In this document: positions 1-11,466 of the stretch, piece after piece
Layout of the letters: the number at the start of each line of letters is the position of its first letter
Position numbering within the stretch: position 1 is the first letter of the stretch
Source: Glycine soja
Lineage: Eukaryota > Streptophyta > Magnoliopsida > Fabales > Fabaceae
Direction: 5' to 3'
DNA length: 64,000 nucleotides
NCBI RefSeq assembly: GCF_004193775.1
Contig: NC_041003.1
Span: forward strand, 44,893,611-44,957,610
The notes under the pieces: generated by a model
Databases searched by the model: none
What the model saw: the letters and a program-made list of their open reading frames with translations, nothing else
What the model was told of the DNA's origin: nothing
Position numbers and translations under genes: made by a program

Positions 1-614
1 CATTTAAGCTTTTTGACGTGATTTGTTGCTGGTGAACGTGTTTCCAAATATAGATAGTGGTATTGTTTAATTAGAATTAGACTTTGATCTTAATAGTTTA
101 TGTTGATCTTTAATATAATTCTTTATTACGTGAATTATGTAACTTCAATTCGGATTAGAAAATAGAATATGGAACATATAAAAAAACTGCATCTAACTCT
201 AAAGTCTCATTCCTTTTCTTAGCCACTGCTATTAATTTATTAATTATCAAGGAGATTTACGGTTCTAGGGAATGTTTGGTGAACCGTACATTTAATTAAT
301 TAAATTATAAAAATTATATAAGTATCAAACTAATTTTAACAACAAAAAAAATAGAAACACTTAATGTAAGTATTTTATATACTTAAAAAATTCTGTCTCA
401 TTTTAAAAGAACAATGCCATTAACAAAAAAAATGTTTTTTCTTCTTTTCTTCAACACATATTAGTGAAAAAAGGAAGAAAAAAAAAAGAACAAAAAAATA
501 TTATCAAAGTTAAAATAAGCAGGAGAAGGAAAAATTTACCTTTCAAAATAACGAAACTCGTGATCTGTAGCCAAAGAATCGAGATGATGATAACTTAAAC
601 TGCGAGTTGCAGGG
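1..614. other. AT-rich intergenic DNA, no gene seen
   Basis: Very AT-rich with homopolymer A and T runs and stops in all frames. No coding segment, RNA gene or clear repeat was recognised. It ends at the left terminus of the inverted-repeat element that starts near 615. Confidence 0.6.
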
Positions 615-1180
615 GGGGGACGAACGATCAAGAGGGGGTATTTTTTTAAAAAACCAATTAACAAATGGGTTAAAATCTAAAGTAATATCCCGAAAAGGTA
701 AATCATAGGTAACCTATGACTTCTAAATTAAAAGTTATAAATTGCTTTATAACTTTTTTATCATCGAAATCATAACAAATTTTACGACTTTAATTTTCTT
801 TTTCACACGATTTTAAAATCGTACTGGATTTTTTTTTCTCTTTTTTTTCAGTGAATTATGACTTCGATTTTTTTTGGACATAAGGTATTTTTTTAAATGG
901 TAAATATTTTTTATTTTAATTATTTAATCTATGCTTTCTTTTTTAGTTTTATTTAATATTTTTTATATTTTTTTATTCAATATTTTTTATATATTTTTTA
1001 TTTAATATATTTTTACTAATTTTAAGGATTATTATTTGGTTTTTAAATTAGGAAAATAATGAAAAAAAAATAATTTAAATAAAAATATTAAAATATAATT
1101 TTTTAACAAAAAATATTAAAATGTTTTTTTACTAATATTAAAAAATAATATTAACTTATAATTTTTCAAATAATATTAAT
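615..1180. repeat. Left terminal inverted repeat of the MULE
   Basis: Pairs with 1825-2479 in reverse complement. The outermost matching words are gggacgaacgatcaagaggg on this side and the complement of cccttttggtcgtttgccc on the other. It contains several copies of a short cgacttt/aaagtcg palindromic word, also frequent in the right arm. Confidence 0.65.
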
Positions 1181-1389
1181 TTTTTAAAATTAATTAATTT
1201 TTACAATTATCATTAACTAAATTAATAATTTCATATAGTAGTATTAATTAATTTTATTTTATAAATTATTTTAATATTAACAACAAAATAATTTAGCAAC
1301 AAAATTAGTTGTTAAATTATAAATAACATAATGCATTAATATAAATTGAACAATACAAATTAAAAAAAACATAAAATTAAAAAGTAAAA

Positions 1390-1705
1390 ACAATATTAAC
1401 CATCAACTTGCTTACATGGACAATTACTACCATTATGTCATTCAATTCTATATAATAAATATTTTTTAGGCCTATTTGAAATTGGTTCATCTATGTCATT
1501 ATGTATATGACTAGTAGTTGACCTTCTTGTTCTGTCTCGTCACTTCAAAGGATCAAACATAAAATATGAATCCAAATATTGAGGCTTTCGCTTCCATTGA
1601 AACGAAAATGATGCTAATAAACTTTGTAAATATTTTTCAATTTATATTCAGGGTTAACAAAGTCATCACAGTTTAAATTGCAAGAAGCACATGTTGTAAT
1701 TGTAT
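1390..1705 (-). pseudogene. MULE transposase C-terminal remnant (SWIM/zinc-knuckle region)
   Basis: Reading the minus strand gives a stretch NLNCDDFVNPEYKLKNIYKV followed by HHFRFNGSE. After a frameshift it gives NDIDEPISNRPKKY and then a degenerate CCHC knuckle in which both N-terminal cysteines are changed, with H-N-G-S-N-C-P at its end. This order (SWIM-type tail, 'DEP..NRPK' linker, zinc knuckle) is typical of legume Mutator transposases. At least three stops interrupt it. No upstream DDE domain was found between the TIRs, so only the 3' coding end survives. The family call rests on remembered motif order and was not checked by alignment. Confidence 0.6.
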
Positions 1706-1824
1706 GCGAGCAAGGAATTCATAATGTTTGAAATTCTCCATAAACTCACCATCATTCGTTCAGTTTGATAGTGAATGTTATTGCTCGTCGTCTAAGTCGT
1801 GTATTTACAATTTTCTCAACCTCA

Positions 1825-2479
1825 AATATTAGAAAAAAAATTATAAAAAATTAATATCATTTGTTAATATTAGTAACAAAATATTTTAATATTTTTGTTA
1901 AACAAAGTATATTTTAATATTTTTATTTAAATTTAAGTCTTTTGCCTTATTTTTTTTAATTTACAAAACAAATAATAATCTTTAACATTAATAAAAAAAA
2001 TATAGAAAATATTAAATATAGAAAGTATATTAAATAAAACAATGTAAAAAATATAGAAAATATTAAATAAAACAATATAAAAGATATTAAATAAAACTAA
2101 AAAAAAGAAAACATATACTAATTCCTTAAATAATTAAAATAAAAAACTATTTACGATTTTAAAAATACCTTACGTGCAAAAAAAAAATTTGAAGTTGTAA
2201 AATAATTTATGACTTCAATGAAAGAAACAAAAGAAAAAAACCATTACAACTTTAAAGTCATATGAAAAAAAACTCTTACGACTTTAAAGTCGTGCTTAAA
2301 AAAATAAAATAAAATAATTTTTTTTTACAACTTCAATAAATAATCATAAAATAGTTTACAACTTTCAATTCAAAAGTCATAAGTTATCTTATAATTTACC
2401 TCTTTCGAAATATTAATTTAAATTTTATCCTTATTTAGTAATTTTTTTTTTAAAATATCCCTTTTGGTCGTTTGCCCTA
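1825..2479. repeat. Right terminal inverted repeat of the MULE
   Basis: Reverse complement partner of 615-1180. It shares the a/t-rich core (for example ttttagttttatttaat on the complement), the toggled acttcaa/gactttaaagtc words and the outer ccctttt-ggtcgtttgccc end. Confidence 0.65.
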
Positions 2480-2689
2480 GGGAAGCAAAAGGTTGTCAAT
2501 GACCATAAAAGTACAAACAAAATGTGGAGGAAAAGGAAGGGATGGAAGAATAAAGAAGGATGAGTGATAAGAATATTTCTTAATCCAATTTAATTTCTTT
2601 TTATCCCAAACTTCACAATAGAATATTTTAACTATTGTTTAAAATAGGATAGGATGATAGAATTATTTGTAAAAAATAAAAAAAGGATG

Positions 2690-3345
2690 ATAGAATTATT
2701 TTATCATATCTTATTGGCTTACAAAACAATGGATTAAGATAGGATTTAATAACTTACCCTCTCTTATTTCCCTTAGCATCCCTCTTTATTTATCCCTCTT
2801 TCCTCCCCTTTTAAACTCTTTCTCTTCCCACCCCTGACATTTTGCACCCCCTTTTTCTCTCTCCCCCTTATTGCACCTTTTTTCCCTCTTGGCAGTTCTC
2901 AACTCTTCTTCCCACTACATCACACCATCTTGTCTTACTCTTCCTCTTCACACTTTGCAGAGGTGAATTCACCCCTTCCCCCCCCTTCCCTTTTCTTTTT
3001 GTCATTGTCAATACAATAGAAACTTATGTTGATTGTGTATGAAGTTCAAATACACAATGAAAATAAGTTTTCATTACACCACACAAAGACAAAAGAAGAG
3101 GGAGCAAACTCACCTATGTGAAGTGCGAGAGGAAGAGGAAGAGGAAGACGGAAGGGTGCAAAGAGGGGCAAAGTGTAAAGAGGAAGACGAAGGTGTGTGA
3201 CAAGAGAGGAATGGGAGAAAGGGAGTGCAAAAAGGTTGGAGGTAGGAAGGGAAGGAGTTTAAAAAGGGAGGTGCGAAGGGTTGAATAAAGTGGGGTATTT
3301 TAGGAATTTAATTTAAAACAAAACCTATACGGGTGAGAATATAAA
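2690..3345. repeat. 600-bp hairpin (foldback) repeat with 9-base loop
   Basis: A pyrimidine-rich left arm (about 2740-3040) and a purine-rich right arm (3050-3345) are imperfect reverse complements. The turn is at 3041-3049, where attgtgtat-gaagttcaa-atacacaat is seen. The left arm words ccttttaaactctttctc and cacaccatcttgtcttactc pair with gaaggagtttaaaaagg and gacaagagaggaatggg. The short open frame at 2842-3042 is a by-product of the CT-rich arm and is not proposed as a gene. A transcript across it could fold into a long double strand; it could be a foldback transposon or a large MITE. Confidence 0.6.
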
Positions 3346-3765
3346 AGAATGTGTGAATAACAAGACCCCATAATAATAAAATGGACACATTACACGTAGC
3401 TCGGCCCATTAATAATTTTCAAAATATTAAGAATATATCACTTCCATTCCTTTCTATTTTTCACTTATTATAACTTTTATTCATATTTATTTATTCTTTA
3501 AAAATATAAAACAAAATTACTTATATTTCTTAATCTGTATGATATTATTTTTAAAATAAATAATAAACATAATACTTTCTAATACAATCTTTATTACTAG
3601 TTAAAATGTATTGAGACTGGCAAAATAATATGGATCTCACTCTTCCCATTCCTAATTACATGATTTCCAAGAAATTATAGTTGACAATTTGTGTTATTAA
3701 ATATATTGTTAACAATTTTTTTAATAGACGCATATACAGTACACTCCCCACCCAAATCTCCTCAG

Positions 3766-3767
<2 letters not shown>

Positions 3768-3851
<84 letters not shown>
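3768..3851. repeat. (TA)n microsatellite, about 41 copies
   Basis: An uninterrupted alternating TA run of about 84 bases. The rest of 3346-4450 is AT-rich sequence in which nothing else was recognised. Confidence 0.97.
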
Positions 3852-3855
<4 letters not shown>

Positions 3856-4659
3856 TCAGTTTTTTTATTGAAAGTTATAATATTTAGTTTAATTTCTCTA
3901 TTTTTTGTATTAAAAAAATTAAAGAGATTAATATGCGGTAGTAGTTTAAAAGTATTATGATTTCTTTAGTTTATATTATTGTTTTATGTTCATTGAAAAA
4001 TATGGACTTTTCTCAGATCATTAAAGTTTTGAATTTTCTTGTATAATGGAGGAAGGTTATGATTTTTTTTATTAATTAATATGAAAAGTTAAATTCATTT
4101 AACTCTGCCCAAACCCTCATATTTCAGTCTTCAGGCCCAAATAAAAGAGGAGCTACGTTAAACCTTCAACTGCCACGGTAAAACTTCGCGGCTATAACAC
4201 ATGCATCAGCATCACTCATCTTCTAGTATAAAAGTAAATGCTAAATAGTACAAGAAAACAAACTAATCAATCAAACAATTACTCTAAAAAATTGAACTAA
4301 GTTCTTTTTCATAATTAACCAAACTGAATATTTTTTAAATACTTTTGTAATAATATTTCTAAAAGTAGCATTTTCAACTGTAGCATAATTTCCTGATACG
4401 GCAAAAACAAAAAAAAAAGTGAACATTTGCAAACTGTGTCCATGCACTCACTAGTGAAACATGATTCAAAACAAATTCAAACTGCATCCAGTTGTTATTA
4501 TTAACATGCTGCTACTCCATCGGGTTAATGTCCATAAAACTGAAATTACAGGAAAGCAAACAAGAAGGCTCTGTGGCCATAACATATTTACAAGCACTCA
4601 AGCTTATTACATAATTCAAATTAGCTTGAGTGCCCTTGAGAATTTTTCATCATCATTAT

Positions 4660-6852
4660 CTAATAACCACCTTGTATGAAAGCATTCAAGCGCTCGACCT
4701 CTTGTCGGTGCTCACGCACCACAGCACGAACCACATCTCCAATGGACACCATGCCAATCATCCCTTTTTCATCAATCACGGGGATGTGCCTGATTCTATT
4801 GTCTAAAAAATACCAAAATAAGAGAAGAAACATGAGTTACAAGCATGCTTATATCATCTCTCTTTGTTTCAAATCATAATAATGATCATTGTCGAGTTAT
4901 ATGATATCTTTTAGAATGAATAATACATGCGCTGACAATGTGAAGTTTTTCTATATTGTCATCCAATTACAAACCGGAATGTATGATAAGTTTGTTTAAC
5001 TTTTATAATAGTAACTATCTCAGAAGTCATACCAATAATAATTTTTTATTAATTGACAGTGTAAAAGCTCACACATACCAGTCATCAGTTGCATAGCCTG
5101 CAGAACTTTGGTATCAGGGGTGACTGTGATAAGTTTGTTCTGCAGCAAGGACATTCGAATTTTAGTTTAGATATCATGAATTGAGGAACCAATAACTAGG
5201 GGAACAGTTTAATTGCAGGTTCCCTATACAATAATAGCAAGTTTGGTAAAGCTTAATTATGAAAAAATATTTTTTCATTTCTCAAAAGCTCTTTCAGCAA
5301 GCTGGCAAAAATAAGCCACTATTTCTCCAAATAAGTTGAACTAAACACAAAAAGTCCAATGATATATACCTCTTCAGTCATAATATCTCCAACCTTAGTA
5401 GACTTGGATGATCTTCCCTGCACGATGATCTTTCTTAAGTAATCTGGATGAAAAGAAGACCAAATAGTTAACATAAATGACCCAGGGACAAACATAATCA
5501 ACCTACAGTGCTGTAGATATTTAGACCATTTAACTGCATCCAATAATATATTGATAAAAACCCACACAATTTTCCTCCACTACATTGTATGTCTTTTTCA
5601 GGATCATTGGCTAGTTAGCCAATTTTGCTTTCCCAACACAAATCATATTATTCTGGTCAAAGCACATGCAGGTATTTACAGCACATGATAAAGATTCTCA
5701 AATGCCAATAGCACCATTGGATTAATATCACCCATCTTGTTGTCATCTTTCTTGTATTTACAGGGTGCCAAATGCCAACAGTGTCAAGCATGACAATCTC
5801 ATTTTGCTTGTTCAGTTATGCAATTTTGCATATGTTGCTCGATTGTGCAAAACATGTAGTAGAGTTGAACTATCTTACTGAAATTCGTTCCCGAAGATTG
5901 TATAGAATTTTGGGATCATAGATGGCAAGGATAGGGAGCAAGAGATGAAAGAGCATAAGAATGCAGTTTTTCTCACTCTTTCTTTGTTTCTATAACATCG
6001 AACATTTAAATTCACTACTTTGCATTTCCTTAGAATTCTATAGGGACATACTAGCATAAAAGATATTGCACATGCATCTTTTGATTCCTTACAGAAATTC
6101 ATTTAATAAACGCCGCTTAATTCTAAGAGGAAAAGTCACTTTAAACACCCTTCAGAAGGACTCATAAAATTATTCCTTAGGGTCATCAACTATTGATTAA
6201 GTTAAGTCATTACTTCATAATTCAATGTTCTTGATCCAAGTAAAGATCCAAAAATCAATTTCAATATGATTTAGACATTTAGTACACCTAATAGATAAGC
6301 ACAATTTTTAATGGCATAAGCCAATATTTTTGTAAATAAAACCAAATTATCCATTAGACAATATATCACAGTACCCAAAACAAAATATTTACATCCTTAT
6401 TTTTTCAGGTACCTCTTTCAGTAATAATTCCTGCAATTGCCTTATTCGCGTCAGATTTCACAACAACCAAAGCTCCAACATTGTTTTGGGTCATCTGCAA
6501 TGGAGGTCAATGCAGCAATTTTCATCAATCCTGTATAAACACCTACAGATTTACTGCAATACAAAAATTGAAAACAAAATCAAATATCCATTACTGATTT
6601 AACAGCATCGTAAACAGTATCATCTGTGGTGCACCAAAGCCAGGAGCCATCAGCACCCTTGCCTTTATCATTCAAGATGTCTGAAATTGTGGTGCTCTCA
6701 AAACCATGCTCCTCGATGCGAGCAGGCGTAACAGATTCAAACCGCGAAGAGGCAATTGTCTGTAGCAGGGGGTTCACCATGCGCACGCGTTGTAGAACAG
6801 CATTTCTAATGACATTCCCATGTGACAAAAATGATCTCATTCCTCCTTGCAT
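4660..6852 (-). CDS. CBSX3: CBS domain-containing protein CBSX3, mitochondrial
   Basis: Five coding exons on the minus strand: 6852-6595, 6494-6413, 5443-5370, 5139-5079 and 4802-4660, all with GT/AG borders and joining in frame to 205 residues plus stop; Arabidopsis CBSX3 is of nearly the same length. The start MQGGMRSF opens an Arg-rich, acid-poor leader that looks like a mitochondrial presequence. It is followed by the family hallmark EEHGFESTTISD and two CBS motifs (about residues 60-125 and 140-195), with KIIVQGRSSKSTKVGDIMTE between them and RHIPVIDEKGMIGMVSIGDV in the second. The protein ends in IQGGY. CBSX proteins bind adenosyl ligands, and CBSX3 is known to activate mitochondrial o-type thioredoxin and so affect redox balance. 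The frame is undamaged and the gene looks functional. Confidence 0.95.
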
Positions 6853-7865
6853 TTTAGCTGTCTAATAACCAGATAGCACATATCAGAATTTGCAATTTAA
6901 TTAGTCTCAAGTCTATGAATGCAAAGATTTATGGGAAAAAAGTGATGAGCAAGCACTCTGCAAAGAATTGGACAGGATCTAAGTACATGCATACTGAAAG
7001 GTACTTTAGAATTAGTTTTGGAGTCACAGACAGAATCAATTGCTTCAATTAGATTCAGGACTGCATCTTCAAAGTTCAAAAGGAGAACCAAATCATTCTC
7101 TTGTCCAATTAAAAAAACAATTGGATCAAATCATAGAAACCATTTGATTTACTCAACTTCACTAATTCAAAGAAGAACAAAAAGAATCTCAAACATGAAA
7201 ACTGAGACATGCCAGAGAAGAGCATCCAATCACCTTTCAAGTCACAAGTATCCGAAGCTGAAAGTATGTCAAAATAATTATTTTTTTTTATAAAAAAAGC
7301 AATGAAACAAAAGCAGAATCTACAGATCGAATCCAAAAAAATGAACAGTGAAAACTGAATCACACTCTCACCTCTGCTCTCTCCTCTCTATTCAGATTTG
7401 CTTCTTTAGATCACCAAAGGCTCATCATGGATTGGATGTATATATATATATATAAAAGCTTACCAAAACCAAAAACCAAACTGGTCCCCCAGAAACCAAA
7501 TCAATCAACACAGTTAACCACAACACGACCCTACACACATCAGCATCAATAACACAACGTTAACTAAAACTAAATCCATGAAAGAACCTTCATTTTCATT
7601 TCAAGGTATCCCTTATTAATTAAATTTAGACAGGTGAGACGTGGACACTTAGACTTTATTCATGATTACTCAAAACAACACATATCAACTATTCAGATCC
7701 TTCATTTACAGAGCTCAAACAAAAGAAAGTACATAGATCAGAGGAAAAAGGAGAATACCAGAGAGAGAGAGTAAAGTGAAGGGTGTGAAAGAGAGAGAGA
7801 CACAGAGACTGAGTGTGAGAGAGAGTTAGCGGCGTGGAGATAGAATATGGCTGAGCTGAGCCCTA
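6853..7865 (-). promoter_or_regulatory. CBSX3 5' untranslated exon, leader intron and promoter side
   Basis: Directly upstream of the CBSX3 ATG on the minus strand, an acceptor (ttattag|acagctaaaATG, 6862) ends an intron of about 0.9 kb. Its likely donor is ctctg|gtattctcc at 7759/7758, which leaves a CT-rich noncoding exon at about 7759-7865. A leader intron with a CT-rich first exon is common in plant housekeeping genes. The transcription start was not determined. The small open frames in this stretch look like chance. Confidence 0.55.
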
Positions 7866-8996
7866 CACTCGTAGGACACTGATAACACTTGACTTGTTCC
7901 TAAAAATCTCTCACAATAACCGTGAGAGTGGGGCCCCACTATACTTTTGGATCATGACATTATCCATATTATTATTATTTTTATTATTATTATTATGTCT
8001 AGTTATTATAATTATTGCAATTTGCAATTAGGTGTGAGTGAGTGAGTGATGCTGACACCCTATCTCATGTGTTACCCAATTGTTAGTGTTGTATATCTGA
8101 TTATGTTTAACTTTTAAATATTTGAGAATCTTCAGATTTAAAAAAAATTATGTTAGTAATGAACTTTTTACTTATTAGTAAGTGGATTATATATGTCTAA
8201 TTAAATTAGAAATACAACATGTATAATTAGCTTAAAATGTTTTAATCTCTATAAAGATTCAAATCTTAGATTATTAACTTTACTAAAAACGAAAAAGAAG
8301 AAATTATTTCTTACAGCAAAATCATTGAAGAGAGAATGAAAAAGATGTGTTTATGATTTATTACACGATCTTATCTGTTACCTAACATTAATGTTGTGTG
8401 CTAATTTGTTATTAAAACTTACCGGGAATCTTCATTTTTTTTTAAGTTAATACAATTCACGTACTTTCATGTATTTTATGTTTAAGTGAATCCTAAATAC
8501 GTTTTATTAAATGCAAAGAATAAAACTTATAAATTGGTTTATATTTTATCGGATTCTTGAATATAAGATTTTTTTTAACTAATTCAGGTCGGCTAATATA
8601 GTTATAAAAAATATTTCTTCTATCTTTAATTAAAAAATTATTTTAACTAATTTCTATCTCTTTAAAAAAATAATTAATTTAATTAATTATATTAAATATA
8701 TCAATTATTTGTATTATCATATTTAATTAATTTTTATTAATATTTGGAGAAAGAACACTTGATTAAGGGTATATAGGAGAAAAATTATTAATATACCTAA
8801 AAATTAGAAAATATTTTTTAAAAAATAATAAATAATTTTTTTAAAAGAATTTCATAATTAGAGACGAAAGAGAGTAGGTGAATCCCATGGCCAAAAACTT
8901 TCACTCTAATATGCACAGATTTGCAAGGAAATAAGACAAAACTCGTAATTTTGGTTAGAAATATGTGTTATCTTGTAGCCTTCTCCCATTTTTATT
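7866..8996. other. AT-rich intergenic DNA
   Basis: No gene seen. It contains an ATT run near 7967-7995 and AT-rich words resembling decayed MITE ends around 8600-8880, too weak to delimit. Confidence 0.5.
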
Positions 8997-9252
8997 ACTT
9001 CTTTCATTATATTATATTGTTGTTCTAAATTGTTTTACACAAATTAAGAAATATCAATAAAAAAAGTGGAAAAGAATAATATTTTTACAAAATTAATCTT
9101 ATTATTATTAATTCATTTTTTTAGTCCATATCATTAATATTATAAGACATATAAATTAAAAAATAATAATTAATGTTACACTAAAAAATTAAAATGACAA
9201 TTATTTTGAGATAATTTTTCTACTTCTTACACAACTATTATTATAAGATGAA
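8997..9252. mobile_element. Probable Stowaway-type MITE
   Basis: The left end tacttctttcattatatta and right end attataagatgaatgaagta resemble the inverted 'CTCCCTCCGT.TCATAATA' ends of Stowaway/mariner MITEs, and the interior is AT-rich with no coding. The same kind of end recurs just outside at about 9255-9285. The assignment is from pattern only. Confidence 0.35.
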
Positions 9253-9483
9253 TGAAGTATTATTCCATTTGTTTCATTATAATTGTCATGTAAGCAAAAA
9301 AATTATTCCAAAATAATTATTATTTTAAGTTTTCTTCTTCAAAAATAAAAAGAAATTCTTTTTATTTTTGTGAATACAGAAATTCTTCTTCTTTAAATAG
9401 AAAAAAAAAACTTAAAGAACTTATATATCAAATATTATATTCTTGGATACACATAAATCTAGGACATATCACAGTCCTAGATG

Positions 9484-9900
9484 TGAGATGAAGTTGGGAA
9501 GTGGAATGTGGATCTTGTCGACAATATATTCCCTATGGAAGTAGTTGGCCATATTAAAGCACTTCCCCTCAAAATTAGCTACTGCGATGATTGGTTGGCA
9601 TGGAAACACTCCAATGATGGTATATACACGATTCGTTCAGGCTACCATATTGCACAAACTAGATTTAGCCCAGTTAAGTCAGGCTCTAATGGCCCCACGA
9701 AAATATGAAGCTTGGTTTGGAAAGGAAATGCTCTTCCAAAGTGCAAAAACTTTATTTGAAGAGCATGTTCTTAGATTCTACCAACACATAACAACCTTCT
9801 AAAGAGGAAAATCCTTGACGATCACATGTGCTCAAGATGTGGTAGTGAGGAGGAAGACTTAATGCATGCTTTGGTTATGTGTCCTTTGGTGCAACGTGTA
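9484..9900 (+). pseudogene. LINE reverse-transcriptase 3' part (zf-RVT region), first segment
   Basis: The plus-strand translation gives DLVDNIFPMEVVGHIKALPL and then an SVRSGY-like 'YTIRSGYHIAQ'. After a frameshift comes a zinc-binding segment LLKRKILDDHMCSRCG with the CxxC-x7-H-x4-C pattern MCSRCGSEEEDLMHALVMCP. This is the zf-RVT domain that follows the reverse transcriptase in plant L1-type LINEs. It contains stops and frameshifts. The sequence is cut at about 9900 by the LTR element and resumes at 11467. Confidence 0.75.
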
Positions 9901-9901
9901 A

Positions 9902-11466
9902 CATCTTTGGTTGTTGACTTCTTAGCGACTCTCACATTACGATATTTCACACGGTGGCACTGCACTCAACTCCTTTTTGGTTAAAACCTTCCATCGGTCA
10001 AAACCCTTCATAGAAAGAATCACAGGAAATCTTTTGATAACAGAGATTCCTATTTCTCAATGATATCCCATGATTTAGACAATTAGCTAAACTCGTGAAA
10101 CCATTTCATAGAAGTTCATTGATATACAACTCTACCTGCTTCCAGGATCAATGATTGATCCTACAAACCAACACAAGACTTTTCAACATGTTTTGTCTTC
10201 ACTCACACGCTTTACAAGAATCTTCCTAGAATGTCATTCATCACATAACTACTCCAAGTCAAGCATGCTTAACTATGAAGTTTTCAAGTGATGGACTACA
10301 TAAAAGTAGATGCATCTTGATGGTATAGGTAGTACTAATTAATTCTTTTAAGTTATCCTCAACTGTACAGTCTCATAGCTGTACAACCTCTAAATCTCTC
10401 TCATTCTGGTGTGATTCAATCGAGGTGTTACATGCCCACTAGCTTTCTCCCGGTTCATGCTCAAACCACATCATACTGGGAGAGAGGTTTGCTCTAATAC
10501 CATTTATAACATCCTTAATTGAACCAGGAGGAAGTTGGTGGGCATGCAACACCCCGATCAAAACACACTAGAATGAGAGAGATTCAAAGGCTGTACATGT
10601 ATGAGACTATCTAGTTAAGGATGACTTCAAATAATTAATTAGTACTACCTATACCATCAAGATGCATATACTTTTTTATAGTCCATCACTTAAGAACTTC
10701 ATAGTTATGTGTGCTTGGCTTGTAGTAGTTATGGGAAGATGCATATACTTTTTTATAGTCCATCACTTAAGAACTTCATAGTTATGTGTGCTTGGCTTGT
10801 AGTAGTTATGGGATGGATAACCTTTTGGAAAATTTCTCGAAAAATGTGCGAGTGAGAACAAAACATGCTAAAAATTATTGTTTTGGTTTGTGGGGTCAGT
10901 CATTGATCCTAGAAGCAGGCAGAGATGATTTTCAAGGTCTCGAAAAGGCTACCTACGAAGGGTTCTAACAAGTGGATGGTTCTAACTAACAAGGATGTTG
11001 AGTGAAGTGCTACCGCGTGAAGTGTCATAGTGTGAAAGCTGCCAAGAAGTAAAAATCAAGGATGTTAGAAATGGTATCAGAGTAAACCTCTCTCTCAGTA
11101 TGATGTGGTTCAAGGACGAATTAGGTGGAAGCTAGTGGACATGTAACACCCCAACGAATCACATCGGAAAGAAAGGAATCTAGCCGTGTAGGTATGAGAT
11201 TGTACAGTTGAAGATAACTTATGGGAAGTTTCTTGTAAAGCGTGTGAGTAAGGACAAAATACACTGAAAAGTCTTGTGTTGATTTGTTGGGTTATTCATT
11301 GATCCTGAAAGTAGACAGATCTGGTTTTCGAGGTCTCGGAAAAGGCAACCTACGGAGGATTCTAATAGGTGGAGGGTTTTGATCAACAAGGATGTTGAGT
11401 AAAGTGACACCGCATGAAGTGTCGTAATGTGAAAGCCGAAAAGAAGTTAAAAATCAAAGATGTTAT
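9902..11466. mobile_element. Palindromic small non-autonomous LTR retroelement (TRIM/SMART-like) inside the LINE
   Basis: Three LTR-like copies are present: 9902-10432 in minus orientation, and 10545-11066 and 11142-11466 in plus orientation. They share start tgtaacaccc, end gatgtta and many internal blocks (for example aaggatgttgag, tgtcgtaatgtgaaag). Between the two plus copies are only about 75 bp, with tggtatcagagt (11072) matching the usual initiator-Met tRNA primer-binding site and a purine-rich stretch before the next LTR. The same site is seen inverted at 10491-10502. There is no coding capacity. The five bases TGCAA lie on both sides (about 9893 and 11464), consistent with an LTR-element target duplication. 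It joins LINE sequence on each side. Confidence 0.65.
10661..10813. repeat. Exact 77-bp tandem duplication in the middle LTR
   Basis: The block beginning gatgcatatactttttt at 10661 repeats with no mismatch from 10738 to 10813. It lies inside the 10545-11066 LTR copy and is absent from the other two, so it arose after that copy formed. Confidence 0.95.

Larger units (their letters stand above)
615..2479 (-). mobile_element. Degenerate Mutator-like element with long terminal inverted repeats
   Basis: Roughly 565-650-bp arms at 615-1180 and 1825-2479 are imperfect reverse complements over their whole length. For example, the stretch starting cgaacgatcaagaggg (621) pairs with the reverse complement of ccctttt-ggtcgtttg (about 2460-2474), and the blocks around 690-730 pair with 2345-2410. 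The central 640 bp carries, on the minus strand, a broken remnant of the C-terminal end of a MULE transposase. Long TIRs around a MuDR-type transposase are the hallmark of TIR-MULEs. I could not identify a convincing 9-bp target duplication, so the exact ends are uncertain by several bases. The element looks old: the arms have diverged and the coding part has stops and frameshifts. Confidence 0.65.

Noticed and set aside
2842..3042. 66-codon Pro/Phe-rich frame
   Set aside because: Lies in the CT-rich arm of a hairpin repeat.
3691..3960. 89-codon frame with Ile-Tyr repeat
   Set aside because: Translation of the TA microsatellite.
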